Shown in pieces: positions 1 through 10,157 of a stretch of 20,947 nucleotides of DNA. The notes beneath the pieces are model-generated. The model was not told the origin of the DNA, searched no databases, and was given only the letters and a program-made list of their open reading frames with translations. The stretch's first letter is position 1. Every line of letters starts with the position of its first letter. Made by a program: the position numbers and the translations under genes. Location: assembly GCA_023231475.1 (NCBI GenBank), contig JALJEE010001846.1:1-20947 (forward strand). Reading direction: 5' to 3'. The stretch is from Seison nebaliae (taxonomy: Eukaryota > Rotifera > Pararotatoria > Seisonacea > Seisonidae).

Positions 1-34
1 CGAGGGGATTTGATTTTATAATAAATAAAATAAA

Positions 35-72
<38 letters not shown>

Positions 73-315
73 TATATTTCCTTATCGTTATTCTTACATT
101 ATGAATATTGTTAAGTTAATTAACGAAGAAATTAGAAAAAATGTTTTTTGGAAAATTAAGAAAATTGATGAATGGAATAAGAAAAAATATGTTGAATGAT
201 TTCTTTTATTTCTTTAAAGAATAAATTGTATATTAATTGGATAGAATATTATTAGATTGAATTGAATTAATATTGTATTGAATAATATTTGAGTTGAAAA
301 GAGATATGAAACATT
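1..315. other. AT-rich intergenic DNA with poly-A tract
   Basis: No coding segment is recognised. A long A-run (about positions 40-68) runs into a short TA repeat (about 68-77). This stretch lies downstream of the stop codon of the minus-strand NIF3-like gene and may hold its 3' untranslated region. Confidence 0.6.
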
Positions 316-1146
316 TCATTTGAAGATGATTTGCGCTTTATCATTCTCAGCTAAAACGATAGAACAATTATCGAAAAGTTTCTTAAAATCCTTCATAAGA
401 TATTTCAAGAAATGTCTTTCAGATACATCATGTTCTAAAAGAAGAATTACATCACATATGTCACTATGTCGGAAAGATAAAATATCATGATGTGACATTT
501 CTCCCGTCAACAGAATGTCAACGTGTTGCTTCAATAATTTAAAAGAAGAAGAACCGGAGCCAACACAAACTCCAATTGATTTGACGATTTCATCGCCATC
601 AAATCTTTCAGAACATTTTATTCGACGAATATAATCGATTCTGAGATGACTTTTCAAAGATTTTAAGAATTCATTCAATGTCTTATTCTGATTCATTTGA
701 TAAATAGTTCCAGCAGGTATTCCTTTCTCATCTAAAATCTTCTCACTAGAAATTCCATGAAATGAATCTACCAACGACATCAGATGTTCATTTGGTCCAT
801 AAGGTAATGCATCAATCGCTGTATGTGGCGAATAAACGGTGATACCAGATTCGACACAACGAATTAATAATTTCGTCTGCCAATTCGAATTGCTGATGGA
901 CTTCAAACCAGAAAAGATGGGCGGATGATAACTGATAATGAATTGACACTTCTTCTCAATTGCTTCGCGAACAACCGGTGGCGTTAAATCGATTGTCAAT
1001 AAAATTTTATTAATTTCCACATCACCACTCGACTCAATCATTATACCAACATTATCGAAAGACATTGCATTCTCTAATGGTGCATATTCCTTCAATTTCT
1101 GTAAGATTTGACTTTTCTTCCAAACTTTACTGATTTTCTGAGCCAT
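316..1146 (-). CDS. NIF3L1: NIF3-like protein 1 (NGG1-interacting factor 3 family)
   Basis: Single-exon reading frame of 276 aa from ATG at 1146-1144 to TGA at 316-318; a TTG four codons upstream is open but is an unlikely start. It belongs to the NIF3/DUF34 family, conserved from bacteria to man, with a dinuclear metal centre; the biochemical role is unsettled. Family blocks seen in order: FDNVGIMIE (residues 30-38), the metal-site block ISYHPPIF with His74, YSPHTAIDA with His108 and Asp112, and near the C-terminus GSGSSSFK, TGEMSHHD and LLEHDVSERHF, the last pair supplying the usual late His/Glu ligands. Length is somewhat short of mammalian NIF3L1, whose extra N-terminus includes a leader; an upstream 5' exon here cannot be excluded. 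Divergent from the LRR gene. Family assignment is firm. Confidence 0.93.
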   Translation of the reverse strand: MAQKISKVWKKSQILQKLKEYAPLENAMSFDNVGIMIESSGDVEINKILLTIDLTPPVVREAIEKKCQFIISYHPPIFSGLKSISNSNWQTKLLIRCVESGITVYSPHTAIDALPYGPNEHLMSLVDSFHGISSEKILDEKGIPAGTIYQMNQNKTLNEFLKSLKSHLRIDYIRRIKCSERFDGDEIVKSIGVCVGSGSSSFKLLKQHVDILLTGEMSHHDILSFRHSDICDVILLLEHDVSERHFLKYLMKDFKKLFDNCSIVLAENDKAQIIFK

Positions 1147-1967
1147 CGCTCTGTTCAATCTTTCAATTATTTTCTGGATTTTTATATTTTCTTCTAAACT
1201 AATTCTTTGAAAATTAAACGTGGTAAAATTTAAATTGAAAGAAAAACTTTTCTTATCCTTTTAGCGATTATTCAAATTTTTCATTGGACTTTTCATCTCC
1301 ACATTTAATTTTAGTTCATTTTCATAATGACTATTGTTAACAGTTTCGATTTGGACAGATTATGTTTATTCTTTTAACTACATATAATATTTCTTTCTAA
1401 ATTAAATTGTCATAAAGAAAAAAAAACAAGATTTTTTTAGTAGATAAGAGCGAGAGAAAATAAAAAGGTTTTAAACGAATTTGATTAACGATTGAACGTT
1501 ATTGAAAACCGATTAATTGCTATGGAAATGAAAGAGAGAATGACAATATTCATGAGCATCAGACGCTTATTTACTCATGAGAGAATTTATTTAATTTTGA
1601 TTAAAAGCAACTGAATTATAAAGAGCGAAATCTTTCGACATTTGACACCATATGAGAAATTGATCATTCGTTTCGCTCTTCCATATATCAATGACGATAA
1701 TAAATTATTCCATAACATTATAAGGAAGAAATGAGATGATACTAAAAAATGGAAGAAATGCATTCGTTCTCTTGGGGAATATATCTTGGGAAGAGAAATA
1801 AAATAATCATAAATTATTCTTCTCATTTATTTTCAAACTGAAATCAAATAATCGAAAATGATTTCTCATAAATTTTCTATGTAGAAAAGGATTATTAAAA
1901 AATCGACGTTACAAATAATATTATAAAAGAATAATTGAAAATAAAAATTCCAAAGAAAATTTAAAAG
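1147..1967. other. Divergent intergenic region between NIF3L1 and the LRR gene
   Basis: AT-rich spacer carrying the 5' regions of both flanking genes. A 79-codon minus-strand open frame (1587-1826) begins with ATG but has no family resemblance and the basic, Phe/Ile-rich composition expected of translated AT-rich DNA; I do not call it a gene. Confidence 0.5.
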
Positions 1968-3119
1968 ATGAAATTAAAATATTTCTCTAGATATTTCCAT
2001 ATTGTGATTTGGATGTGGATGGTTTATGGTGTAAGAGGAATAACTTTGACAAATGATCAATCAAATAATTGTGATGATGAATATTATGTTAATTGTTCGT
2101 GCACTATTTATAATGATGTGGTTAAATCGTTGTCAATGAATTGTGCATATCCCACCAATCTGACAACTTTCCCGGAAATATCATTCAATTTCACTCATTT
2201 CAATGGTGTCGCCATTGGTACATATGAATGGCCGAAAGATATATGTAATTCGAAATCGACTGGAAATATTTCGATAATAACACATCTTGATCTATCGAAT
2301 AATCGATTAAGAGAGATACCTTATGATTTGACGTTCTGTTTAAAGAATTTGGAAGTTTTAAGATTGAATGGAAATCGAATTGAGAAGATTACTTTACTCA
2401 ATTGGATGAATAGTCTGAAGGAATTAGACATTAGTGGAAATTTAATAAAACATTTAAATTTAAATTTTATTCATCATCAAATTCATTTACAATCAGTGAA
2501 ATTATCAGAAAATCAAATAACTGAAATTAGATGGCCAATTTATTTCAATCATTTCATTCCATTAATGTATTTGTGTTATATCGATTTCTCATCAAATCTC
2601 ATTTCAACCATATCCTTCGATATAATTCAAACCACATCAATATCATCTAATATTATTGTTGATGTGAGAAATTGTGGGAAAGATATGATTATTGATTTCT
2701 CTGATAATCCCATTTGTTTCGTCAAAGAGAAATTCTCCGAATTATTTAATCGTTTAACAATTTATCGACGATTATCATCATCTGATGGAAATTATTTTAT
2801 TTTTGATTTAACTCAAAATAATTGTTCATTTTGTCCATATGATCCTAATGAACAATTATCAAACATTGATCATTGTGAAACGATGACCAAATGGAAAAAT
2901 GAAATGAAAGACATTTCTCTACAATTAGACGATTGTCAAAATTCCACTATTGATAATTGTAAAAAGGATCCGAAAATCTATGAAGAAGTCAAAACTACCA
3001 CTACTACCATTTCTATGACGACAACGAACGTTGGCAGAAGGAAATTAATGAAATTTTATTTTATTGGAGTTTCATTCGTCTTCTATAAATGTTTATTATT
3101 TAATTTTCATTTATATTGA
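1968..3119 (+). CDS. Secreted or cell-surface leucine-rich-repeat protein
   Basis: Intron-free frame of 383 aa. Residues 1-24 form a signal peptide (basic start, hydrophobic core rich in I, V, W, M, then GVRG). A Cys-rich N-cap follows (Cys35, 43, 45, 59). About five leucine-rich repeats span roughly residues 103-225, with clear cores such as THLDLSNNRL, LEVLRLNGNRI, LKELDISGNLI and LQSVKLSENQI. Next is a C-cap-like Cys block (NPICF ... NNCSFCPYDP ... DHC), then a Thr-rich stalk, and a final hydrophobic run ending at the stop. That end could be a membrane anchor or a GPI-attachment signal; no real cytoplasmic tail follows. Likely role: extracellular protein binding or adhesion. I cannot name an orthologue; Asn-x-Ser/Thr sites are frequent, consistent with secretion. 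Confidence 0.8.
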   Translation: MKLKYFSRYFHIVIWMWMVYGVRGITLTNDQSNNCDDEYYVNCSCTIYNDVVKSLSMNCAYPTNLTTFPEISFNFTHFNGVAIGTYEWPKDICNSKSTGNISIITHLDLSNNRLREIPYDLTFCLKNLEVLRLNGNRIEKITLLNWMNSLKELDISGNLIKHLNLNFIHHQIHLQSVKLSENQITEIRWPIYFNHFIPLMYLCYIDFSSNLISTISFDIIQTTSISSNIIVDVRNCGKDMIIDFSDNPICFVKEKFSELFNRLTIYRRLSSSDGNYFIFDLTQNNCSFCPYDPNEQLSNIDHCETMTKWKNEMKDISLQLDDCQNSTIDNCKKDPKIYEEVKTTTTTISMTTTNVGRRKLMKFYFIGVSFVFYKCLLFNFHLY

Positions 3120-3134
3120 GAAAACAATATGAGA

Positions 3135-3140
3135 AATAAA
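3135..3140 (+). promoter_or_regulatory. Poly(A) signal AATAAA for the LRR gene
   Basis: AATAAA 15 bases after the stop codon. On the opposite strand a second AATAAA (3170-3165) serves RpS3a, so the two 3' ends are expected to overlap. Confidence 0.55.
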
Positions 3141-3164
3141 TTTTTTATAATTAATTTTTAAAAA

Positions 3165-3170
3165 TTTATT
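3165..3170 (-). promoter_or_regulatory. Poly(A) signal AATAAA for RpS3a
   Basis: Minus-strand AATAAA about 24 bases beyond the RpS3a stop codon, in the 74 bp separating the convergent LRR and RpS3a stop codons. Confidence 0.55.
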
Positions 3171-3193
3171 TCCGTAAAAATCGAATGAAAATC

Positions 3194-4348
3194 TTATGCT
3201 TCCGTCATCATTTCTTCTCCACCAGTTGGTGGTACTGGTGCTGCTGCTTGTTGACGTTGTTTCCTCTCTTCCTTATTTGAATGTGCTTCATTCAATTTCA
3301 ATGCTAAAAAAAAAGAAGATACAAATGAGAAATTATTTAGTAGAACGAATAAAAAATAAGAAATTAAGTTAAAAGGAAAAAAAAAATTGTTAAAGATTAT
3401 TTAGAACAGATAACGTTGTTCATTATGGACAATTTTAGTTTTAAAATAGAAAATTGAATTAGTAAATGAAAGAATAAAACATGAAATTATTGAAATGTAA
3501 ATGAAGAATAAATGAGAAATAATAACTGTCGAATTTTGGTCGTTTGAGAACTTTGACTTTTCTAATACAGACATCGTTCAATGGGAAAGTGAAGATACAT
3601 TGCTTCTCAATAGAAGTTCCAATTGAGCCAGCGATCCTTTAGAATAAAATGAAATTTTGAACTCTGTTAAAATCCGATCGATTAGAGAGAGAAAGAAATA
3701 AAAACAGTTTGAGAACGACGTCAGAAAGACTAGTATTCTCTGTTTCTTTCTTGATGACTTCTACCATTTTTGCTCGAATTTTCTTTACACTCGAATGCTT
3801 TGCATAAGTTGTTTTTTTCGTTTGTTTCTCATTTCGTTTAGTGAAACCGATTGCAAATAATCTGATATGAAAACCATCAGAAGTGACAACATCAACATTT
3901 CCTTCAATCAACGTTTGCCATTTCTTCACCATCGATCTCAATTTATCGGTTGTCAAATTCATTCCATAGAAACTAGTGAGACACGTATTGCTTTGAACTT
4001 CGTCACAAATAAAACGGAATTTCTTATAACTCTGACCAAATGGATGTCCTGCAGTTACTGGTTGTTTCAAATCGCCTAATGATATTTCATAGACACGTCC
4101 CTTCAATCCATCTGATGCCAATTTTGTTCCACTCGATTTTGTTACAATAGTTCGTCCAACTGTTCGTTCTTCAAAAATAGCTGGAACTTGTATTTTATAC
4201 CATTCCTTTTTTGAGAAAGGATCGACTCTTGAAAAAAAGATTTCGATTTATTTCTAATGAAAGAAGAGAAGTTAAATAATAACTGTTTTTTCTTCGCACC
4301 TTTACGTCCACCTCCTTTACTCGACCAATTATTCTTTCCGATTGCCAT
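3194..4348 (-). CDS. RpS3A: 40S ribosomal protein S3a (eS1), four coding exons
   Basis: Coding exons by protein match and phase: 4348-4284, 4227-3706, 3636-3527, 3303-3194 (807 nt, 268 aa plus stop; the family is about 264-268 aa). Introns are 56, 69 and 223 bp with donors GTTATT, GTTTTT and GTTATT. Conserved blocks: MAIGKNN with [79 protein letters not shown], and [19 protein letters not shown]. The acidic tail typical of animal eS1 is shorter and ends in EEMMTEA. A small-subunit protein near the mRNA exit on the ribosome. Head-to-head with COQ4. A strong GTGAGT donor at 4728 suggests a noncoding first exon. Identity is secure; the last exon joins in phase but is the least conserved part. 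Confidence 0.95.
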
Positions 4349-4352
4349 TCTT

Positions 4353-4728
4353 CTAATCTTCTTTTTTTACGTTAATAATATTAATTGAGACAGTTTTCTT
4401 CGGAAATAATGAAAGAAAAATAAATAAAAAAGGAACTGAAGATATAAAATGAAAGATTCATTTTATGTCCTATAAGAAATAGATATAAAAAAAATGAAAA
4501 TGAACAATTTCAGATATTTATTCTTAAAAATTAAATAAATTACTTTATTCACGAATAACAATTTGAATAAGATAACATTAATCTCTTATTCGTTTATCAA
4601 ATATATGAAATGTATTAGATAAATTGAAAAAATTATTTGGGAATAATAAGAATCAGAAATAATTTTTTTTGAGAATTACTTGATAAAAGGAAAGAAATAT
4701 TATCATGAATTACAGAGAATTTACTCAC
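4353..4728 (-). other. Probable 5'-UTR intron of RpS3A
   Basis: Inferred: a consensus-like donor GTGAGTAA starts at 4728 (minus strand) and a possible acceptor TTAG ends at 4353, four bases before the start codon. Introns in the 5' leader are common in ribosomal protein genes. It contrasts with the GTT-type donors of the coding introns. No transcript evidence, and other acceptors are possible. Confidence 0.35.
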
Positions 4729-4729
4729 G

Positions 4730-4922
4730 TGCAACTGTTGTTGTTAAAATGAAGAGTGAGTGATGTTGTTTTGTTATTTGAAATTGAAGAAATTTTTTTT
4801 CATTTTCTTTTATATAATCACTTCTAATTATTATTTTGATTTATATTAAATTTTCCAATTTGTAGCTCATAATTCACTTTCTAATATTTGTTGAAATGAA
4901 AATTAAATAAATATCAAAAATC
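4730..4922. promoter_or_regulatory. Likely bidirectional promoter, RpS3A / COQ4
   Basis: Only about 190 bp separate the proposed RpS3A leader exon (minus) from the COQ4 start codon (plus), so the two start regions must share this AT-rich block. No TATA-type or other named element can be assigned by eye. Confidence 0.4.
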
Positions 4923-5843
4923 ATGATAATTCATAAGACATGGGAAGAATTATGGAGAAGTGGAAAACGTCACAATTTGAATAATTTCCAAAAATTAGTG
5001 TTAGGTATCGGATCAAGTGTGGGAGTGTTCCGTAATCCATATCGTGATGATTTGTTGAATTGTTTAAGCGAAGTGACACATTCAGGTTGGACGGAACGAA
5101 TGTTACTTCAAATGCTCTCCACCACCGACGGTCAAAATATTTTAAAGTTTCATATGATGATAATTTGATGATAAACATTTTTTCTTTATTTTATATATCA
5201 ATAAAAGAGTAGATATAAACCGTTGATCAATTCGAAAACGATCAATTTTGACAAGTTGAAAAAGTTACCGGAAAATAGTTTTGGTCGTAATTATATCGAT
5301 TTTATGGAACGCAATGTTATTTATTAACTAATAGAAATGAATTTCAATAAATTTTTATATTTTTAAAAGAGAATTTGTTGTGATACGAGAAAACCTGTTC
5401 AATTTGAAACAAATGAAACTCTCGCTTATTTGGTGACGAGATATCGTCAAATTCATGATTTAACTCATGTCATTCTAGATATGCCGACGAATATGATAGG
5501 TTTAATTTCAATGATTTCATATGTCTTAACAATTTGTGTGTGATAGGTGAAGGTGCAGTGAAATGGTTTGAATCAACTCAATATCGTCTACCGATGATGA
5601 TATTGGCAGCAAATTTTGGAAGTATAAGAATACAAGAAAAGTTTTCGATTTTTCTTAATGAAACATATGATAATTGATGAAAGATCACGGAAAGTATATG
5701 TAGATCGATATGTGCCATGGTCCATAAAAATGGGAAATCAATCAAAACCGTTCATATCGATTTGGTGGGAGAAGAGATTCGAACAACCTATCGATGAATT
5801 GAGGAAGGAAATGTGCATCGAATTATTAAGAAACGAATTATGA
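4923..5843 (+). CDS. COQ4: Ubiquinone biosynthesis protein COQ4, five exons
   Basis: Exons 4923-5146, 5213-5315, 5370-5499, 5547-5640, 5684-5843 (711 nt, 236 aa plus stop); introns of 66, 54, 47 and only 43 bp, all phase-consistent, donors GTTTCA, GTTATT, GTTTAA, GTTTTC. COQ4 is a mitochondrial protein of the coenzyme Q synthesis complex. The family metal-binding motif HDxxH(x11)E is intact: His138, Asp139, His142, Glu154 (HDLTHVILDMPTNMIGE). Other matches: NPYRDDLLNCL, LPENSFGRNYIDFMERN, CCDTRKPVQF, VKWFES, YVPWSI and WWEKRFEQPIDELRKE. The motif Glu codon lies just after an exon boundary. The start ATG follows an in-frame TAA; no obvious mitochondrial leader is encoded before the conserved FQKLVLG block, so a further 5' exon is possible. 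Confidence 0.95.
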
Positions 5844-7384
5844 CAGAAGAGAAATAATAATTTTATAAAATTTTAGTTTGTTTTATTTGAGTTGAAAAAT
5901 GAAAAAAAAAATTTTTATTGAATGATCATCATATAATATTCATGTATATGATAAGTGATGATGCCTTACTGTTGGTTGGTGAGAAATGAAGGAAGGAAGA
6001 AGGAAACGTCTATGAGAAAAAGAAAATTGTTGAATGAAAATGAAGAATAATTAAATGGAGAATTAAAAAAAAAAAAAGAATTTAATTTATTTGTTTCATT
6101 TAGACAACTGTGGCCAATAGGTAAGTATTCTCCATAAAGTCTAGATTATTCTTTTAAAAGTTTTATGGACGAAAACTACCGAGATTCGAAAAGGACAGAT
6201 TTTAATGTCGTAAGATTTTTTTAAGATAGAAATGAAATGATTCAATTGAGATGGTGTGAGTTGGAGAATTTTGTTGGAGGGAGAATGTGAGAAGGAAATC
6301 TATTTCGATAAGGTTCGTATAAAGGGCGAGAAAGATGGAAAAGAAAAGTATATGATAATAGAAAGTCGTTGAGGGAATAATAGGAGATATTTTAGGAGAG
6401 TATAAATTTTCCAACATAAGAACATTATTGTCGGCAACTGTAAGATGGACGACTCGTCATCGATGGTCGTTATAAGCAGCTGTTGACGATTTGATGCGAA
6501 ATCAAAATGGAAGAACTACATCTAAGAGATAATAATGATAAATAATAAATTTATTTCTTCTAATCATGAAGATCTGACTTCATAATTATTCATTCATTCT
6601 CCTCATTCACTCATCTATTTCATTCTCACAACATTTTCTAAAACTGATTCTAATTGGAATTTTAGTTTAATTTAGTTTATCATTATTTCATTCCTTCAAT
6701 TATCTTAATTCGTTTGAGTAATGATTTTTATGGAGTAAAAATATTGAAAATTTTATGAATGAAACTTTTGAAAAGTTTTGAGAAAGTTTCTCATGAGAAA
6801 CAAGGTTGCTGTTAATTATTTTCTTCTTGTAGCAAATCTTTCTACAATTGCTTCCCGCTTTTTGAAAAGAAAAAATTTCTTTCTCTTTTTCTCTTCCTTC
6901 TTTTTTGTTAAGTCCATGTGAATATATTTAATATTACTTCGTTTCTTATTCGTTTGAAGACGTATATTAGATGATGGTACGTTGAAGTTTCGAGAATATT
7001 TCTTGAGAATTGTTAGAGACAAAACTGAAATTCATAAACGTATAAATCATCATCAATTTCCATTTATTGTCTTCAACAGACTACAATTGATAGTTAGCGA
7101 TAGAATATCTTCTCCTATCTCATAATTTTATGAATACGATACGATTGATTTGTATGATTCAATAATTATAAAGTGGATTGATATATATATATATATAAAT
7201 TGAAATGGAATATTAATAAATTGGAATTGATGAAGCGATATTGTATTTAATAGGTGAAATTGGAAATTGAAAAAAAAAAGAATAAGAAGAATTTTTCAAT
7301 TTCATTTAGAAATCAATTAAATAATAAGAATTGAAACGATAAAAATTGAATAAATAATTCTGAAATATTTATCTGATTACTATA
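5844..7384. other. 1.5 kb gap between COQ4 and the TOB-like gene
   Basis: No gene recognised. Two local points: a plausible small plus-strand exon end, AG then ACAACTGTGGCCAATAG followed by a GTAAGT donor at 6121, which might be a 5'-UTR exon of the TOB-like gene; and a less AT-rich patch at about 6420-6530 with short open frames on both strands, of unknown nature. The open frames at 6202-6417 and 6816-7022 (minus) look like random AT-rich translations. A short TA repeat sits near 7181-7196. Confidence 0.45.
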
Positions 7385-9498
7385 ATGATTTCCTCTTCAA
7401 CCAATATGTCGTCATCAGGTATTATCACCTCACTAACAACCACAACAACCACAACAACAACAACAACAACATTGTTAGTGGGTTCACAATTGGAAAATAA
7501 TTTTAAAAATCATCCATTATTACCACTCTCTTCAACATCATCATCATCAAATCATACGAATAATTTAGAAGAGAAATTTATTTCATTGACAATCGATATG
7601 AGATTGTATCAAAAGAAAGTGGCATTTGCGGCTGCAACCATTGCTGGTTATGTAACATCATATTTATACATGCATATGCCACGTATTCGCGTGAAAGTTT
7701 GTGGAGAGGAATTGGTCGATTTAATTTTGATTTATGCGAATCATTTGAATCGATTGAGAGAAGAGAATGTGAAAGTTTCAACAACTGATCAAATCTCATC
7801 ATCAGAATATAATCCCATCGTGAAAAGTGGAAAGTTCAACAATTATAAAACTAATAAGAATCGAAGTAATAATACGATTATTGCACTTTATTGTCATAAT
7901 CGTTAAAATTATGATTATATTTTTCATATTAAATTTTTACTTTTCTTTTAGGAAATTTATCATCAATTCTATTGCAGGCTATTGATAATTCGGGATTGAG
8001 TAAAGCTGAAGTGGCGAATTATTTGCCATCATATCTCCGCATTAGTTTCAATCTACAATTGTTGACGGTTGTAGTAGAGAAGAATGTTTTAAATGAAACT
8101 TATGAAATGGAGAATGAAAAGAAATATAAAGAAGAAAAGATGATTATATTCAATGGACGAACATTGAATGGTGAAAATGAAACTTGTAATTATTTGATTA
8201 ATCAATATAAGTTGTCGGAAGATGTATGGAATAAACTTCTCCAAAATAGTGGTTATTATGAACAGGAGAGTCCGGTCACTCAATTACCAAAGAATTCGGT
8301 GAATTTAGAAAGAAAATTAAAGAATGGAGATGTTCATTTGTCAGGAAATTCTGCCAATTTACCAATTGTCAATTCTTCCACAATCATCCAATTATCACCA
8401 ACAACAACTAACAATTCTTGTAAGTCAATTCATGGAATAAATAAAGTGAACAAGAATTATGATAATTGTAAGAATATGTTGAAGATGTTACAAAGTGAAC
8501 AATCATTAGCATTCGATCCAAACATCCAATTCAAAAATAATGGTTTCTACAATTTTTCTTAATCTTCTCATTTAATTCTTTTATGTGTTCCTAAAGATTT
8601 TACGACAAAAGATGAACATCCAGTCAAAACTCAATTCTCGGCTGATACATATTTCACGAGCGAAGTATTTGCACAAACCAAATTCGGTTCATTTAAAACA
8701 AAGAATCATAATTATTCGTCAAATAAGAATACTAATGGAAATTTTCCATCAAAGAACTCGAAGAATACTTTGGACATACCACCAAATGATACGATAACCT
8801 CATCCAATTGGGATGATACATTATTATCCGATGAGATGAGATTACTTTGTCTATTGAATAGTGTTGAAGAAAATTATTCTCCTCCACCTAATAATTCTTT
8901 GAGTCGAAACGATATCGATGAAAAGAATAATAATTGTACGTCTAATAAAATTCCATATAACAATCGACAACATCATTCACCCAATTATAATTATGATTAC
9001 ATTTATTTCCAACAACAACAACAACAACAACAACAATCGAAACAACAACAACAACAACAATATTTGCAACAAAATTCTATTGATAATTTTAGTCGTACGA
9101 ATAATTATCATTCGATGAATTGTTCAAATCATCATATGTCACCATCTTCTTCACCTACATCTTATCATATGATTCATAATCATAACAATTATTCATCACA
9201 TCATCCAACTACTTCATCGCAAATCTCTTCTAATTTTGATAGTTGCTGTTATCCACATCCTCAACTATTACCACAACAACAACAACAACAACAACAATTA
9301 AGTATGAATCAATTTAATGGACGACAATATCATTCTCAAAATCATCAACAAGAATTATCACATTCTGACATGTTTTCTAATATGAATTTAGATTCATTTT
9401 ATAATAATGAAAAACAATCGATGAATAATCGATCAATTCCATATTTACAAGATGAATATCGACAATATATCCAATCCTCCTATCCATCTATGCGATGA
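7385..9498 (+). CDS. Divergent BTG/TOB (APRO) family protein, three exons
   Basis: Exons 7385-7865, 7952-8542, 8597-9498 (657 aa plus stop; introns 86 and 54 bp, donors GTAATA and GTTTCT, phases agree). TOB proteins bridge the CCR4-NOT deadenylase and poly(A)-binding protein and curb proliferation. Evidence: residues 72-115 carry the APRO start and the block SYLYMHMPRIRVKVCGEEL, close to vertebrate TOB; LLQAIDNSGLSKAEV then an LP..L block match the domain's second half; FAQTKFGSFKTKN matches the TOB-specific segment after the domain. Odd points: a 71-aa Ser/Thr-rich extension with 12 Thr in a row precedes Met72, which aligns with the usual TOB Met1; the normally invariant WYPEKP-type box is absent; a PAM2-like LAFDPNIQF is only suggestive. 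The C-terminal half is Asn/Ser/His-rich with Gln runs. Family call is good, paralogue uncertain. Confidence 0.75.
7436..7471 (+). repeat. ACA microsatellite encoding poly-Thr
   Basis: Interrupted (ACA)n tract coding for 12 threonines in the N-terminal extension of the TOB-like protein. It is the same trinucleotide that codes for poly-Gln in exon 3 and recurs after the stop codon. Confidence 0.85.
9010..9060 (+). repeat. CAA microsatellite encoding poly-Gln (first block)
   Basis: Two adjoining CAA runs separated by Ser-Lys, giving about nine then seven glutamines in the C-terminal region of the TOB-like protein. Almost pure CAA codons indicate slippage-driven growth. Confidence 0.85.
9274..9297 (+). 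repeat. CAA microsatellite encoding poly-Gln (second block)
   Basis: Eight consecutive CAA codons in the TOB-like reading frame. Confidence 0.85.
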
Positions 9499-9672
9499 CT
9501 GAATCAACGAAAACAAATCAATATGACGACATCATCATATAAATAGTCAGCATAATATAAAATTTCATAAAAAATATTTTTTGCATCAATATCTTCTTAT
9601 TGTCCTTTTCACGGTGTCTCTTTTTCCTATTTCTTATCGATTTTCATTGATAATATTTATAACTAACTAATT

Positions 9673-9708
<36 letters not shown>

Positions 9709-10157
9709 AATAATAACAATAATAAAATTAACTTGATAAATAATTAAGTGTTGTTGTTCTGATAAATGAATTTGATGATTTTATAAGTTAGATCATCTAC
9801 ACAACGATATTATTCATCAGAGATAACAACAACAAAAAGAAAATAAGAAAAAAAAAAGAAGAATTGATTTGAATAAATTGAATTAGTTGAATGAAGAATA
9901 TATTTGATAAATGAATATGACTTTTTGCAAATTAAGAGCAATTCGACAAGAGAATATAAAATAAGAGAAATTTCAATTTTCTTTAACAAAAAAAGAAGAG
10001 AAGGATAAATTTTGAATGAAAGAAAATCTTCAATTTATTCCAAATTAAAATGTATTTTATTTAAACTTTTTACGTATTTCCTGCCCAAATCTTTTCATTA
10101 AGTTCTAGTTTGTTTTTTTTTTTTGATTATTCAACATTTCATATGATATCTCGCACG
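9499..10157. other. 3' regions of the TOB-like gene and the prohormone gene (convergent)
   Basis: No coding sequence seen. It holds an (AAC)n/(AAT)n microsatellite at about 9673-9727 that ends in a plus-strand AATAAA at 9721-9726, a plausible poly(A) signal for the TOB-like gene. On the minus strand AATAAA occurs at 10039-10034 and 10061-10056, both suitable for the prohormone gene. Confidence 0.55.

Noticed and set aside
1587-1826. Minus-strand 79-codon ATG frame
   Set aside because: No family resemblance, composition typical of random AT-rich translation, located in a divergent promoter region.
3867-4079. Plus-strand 70-codon frame
   Set aside because: Antisense shadow of RpS3A exon 2.
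6202-7022. Minus-strand frames at 6202-6417 and 6816-7022
   Set aside because: Low-complexity Phe/Ile/Lys-rich translations without motifs or splice support.
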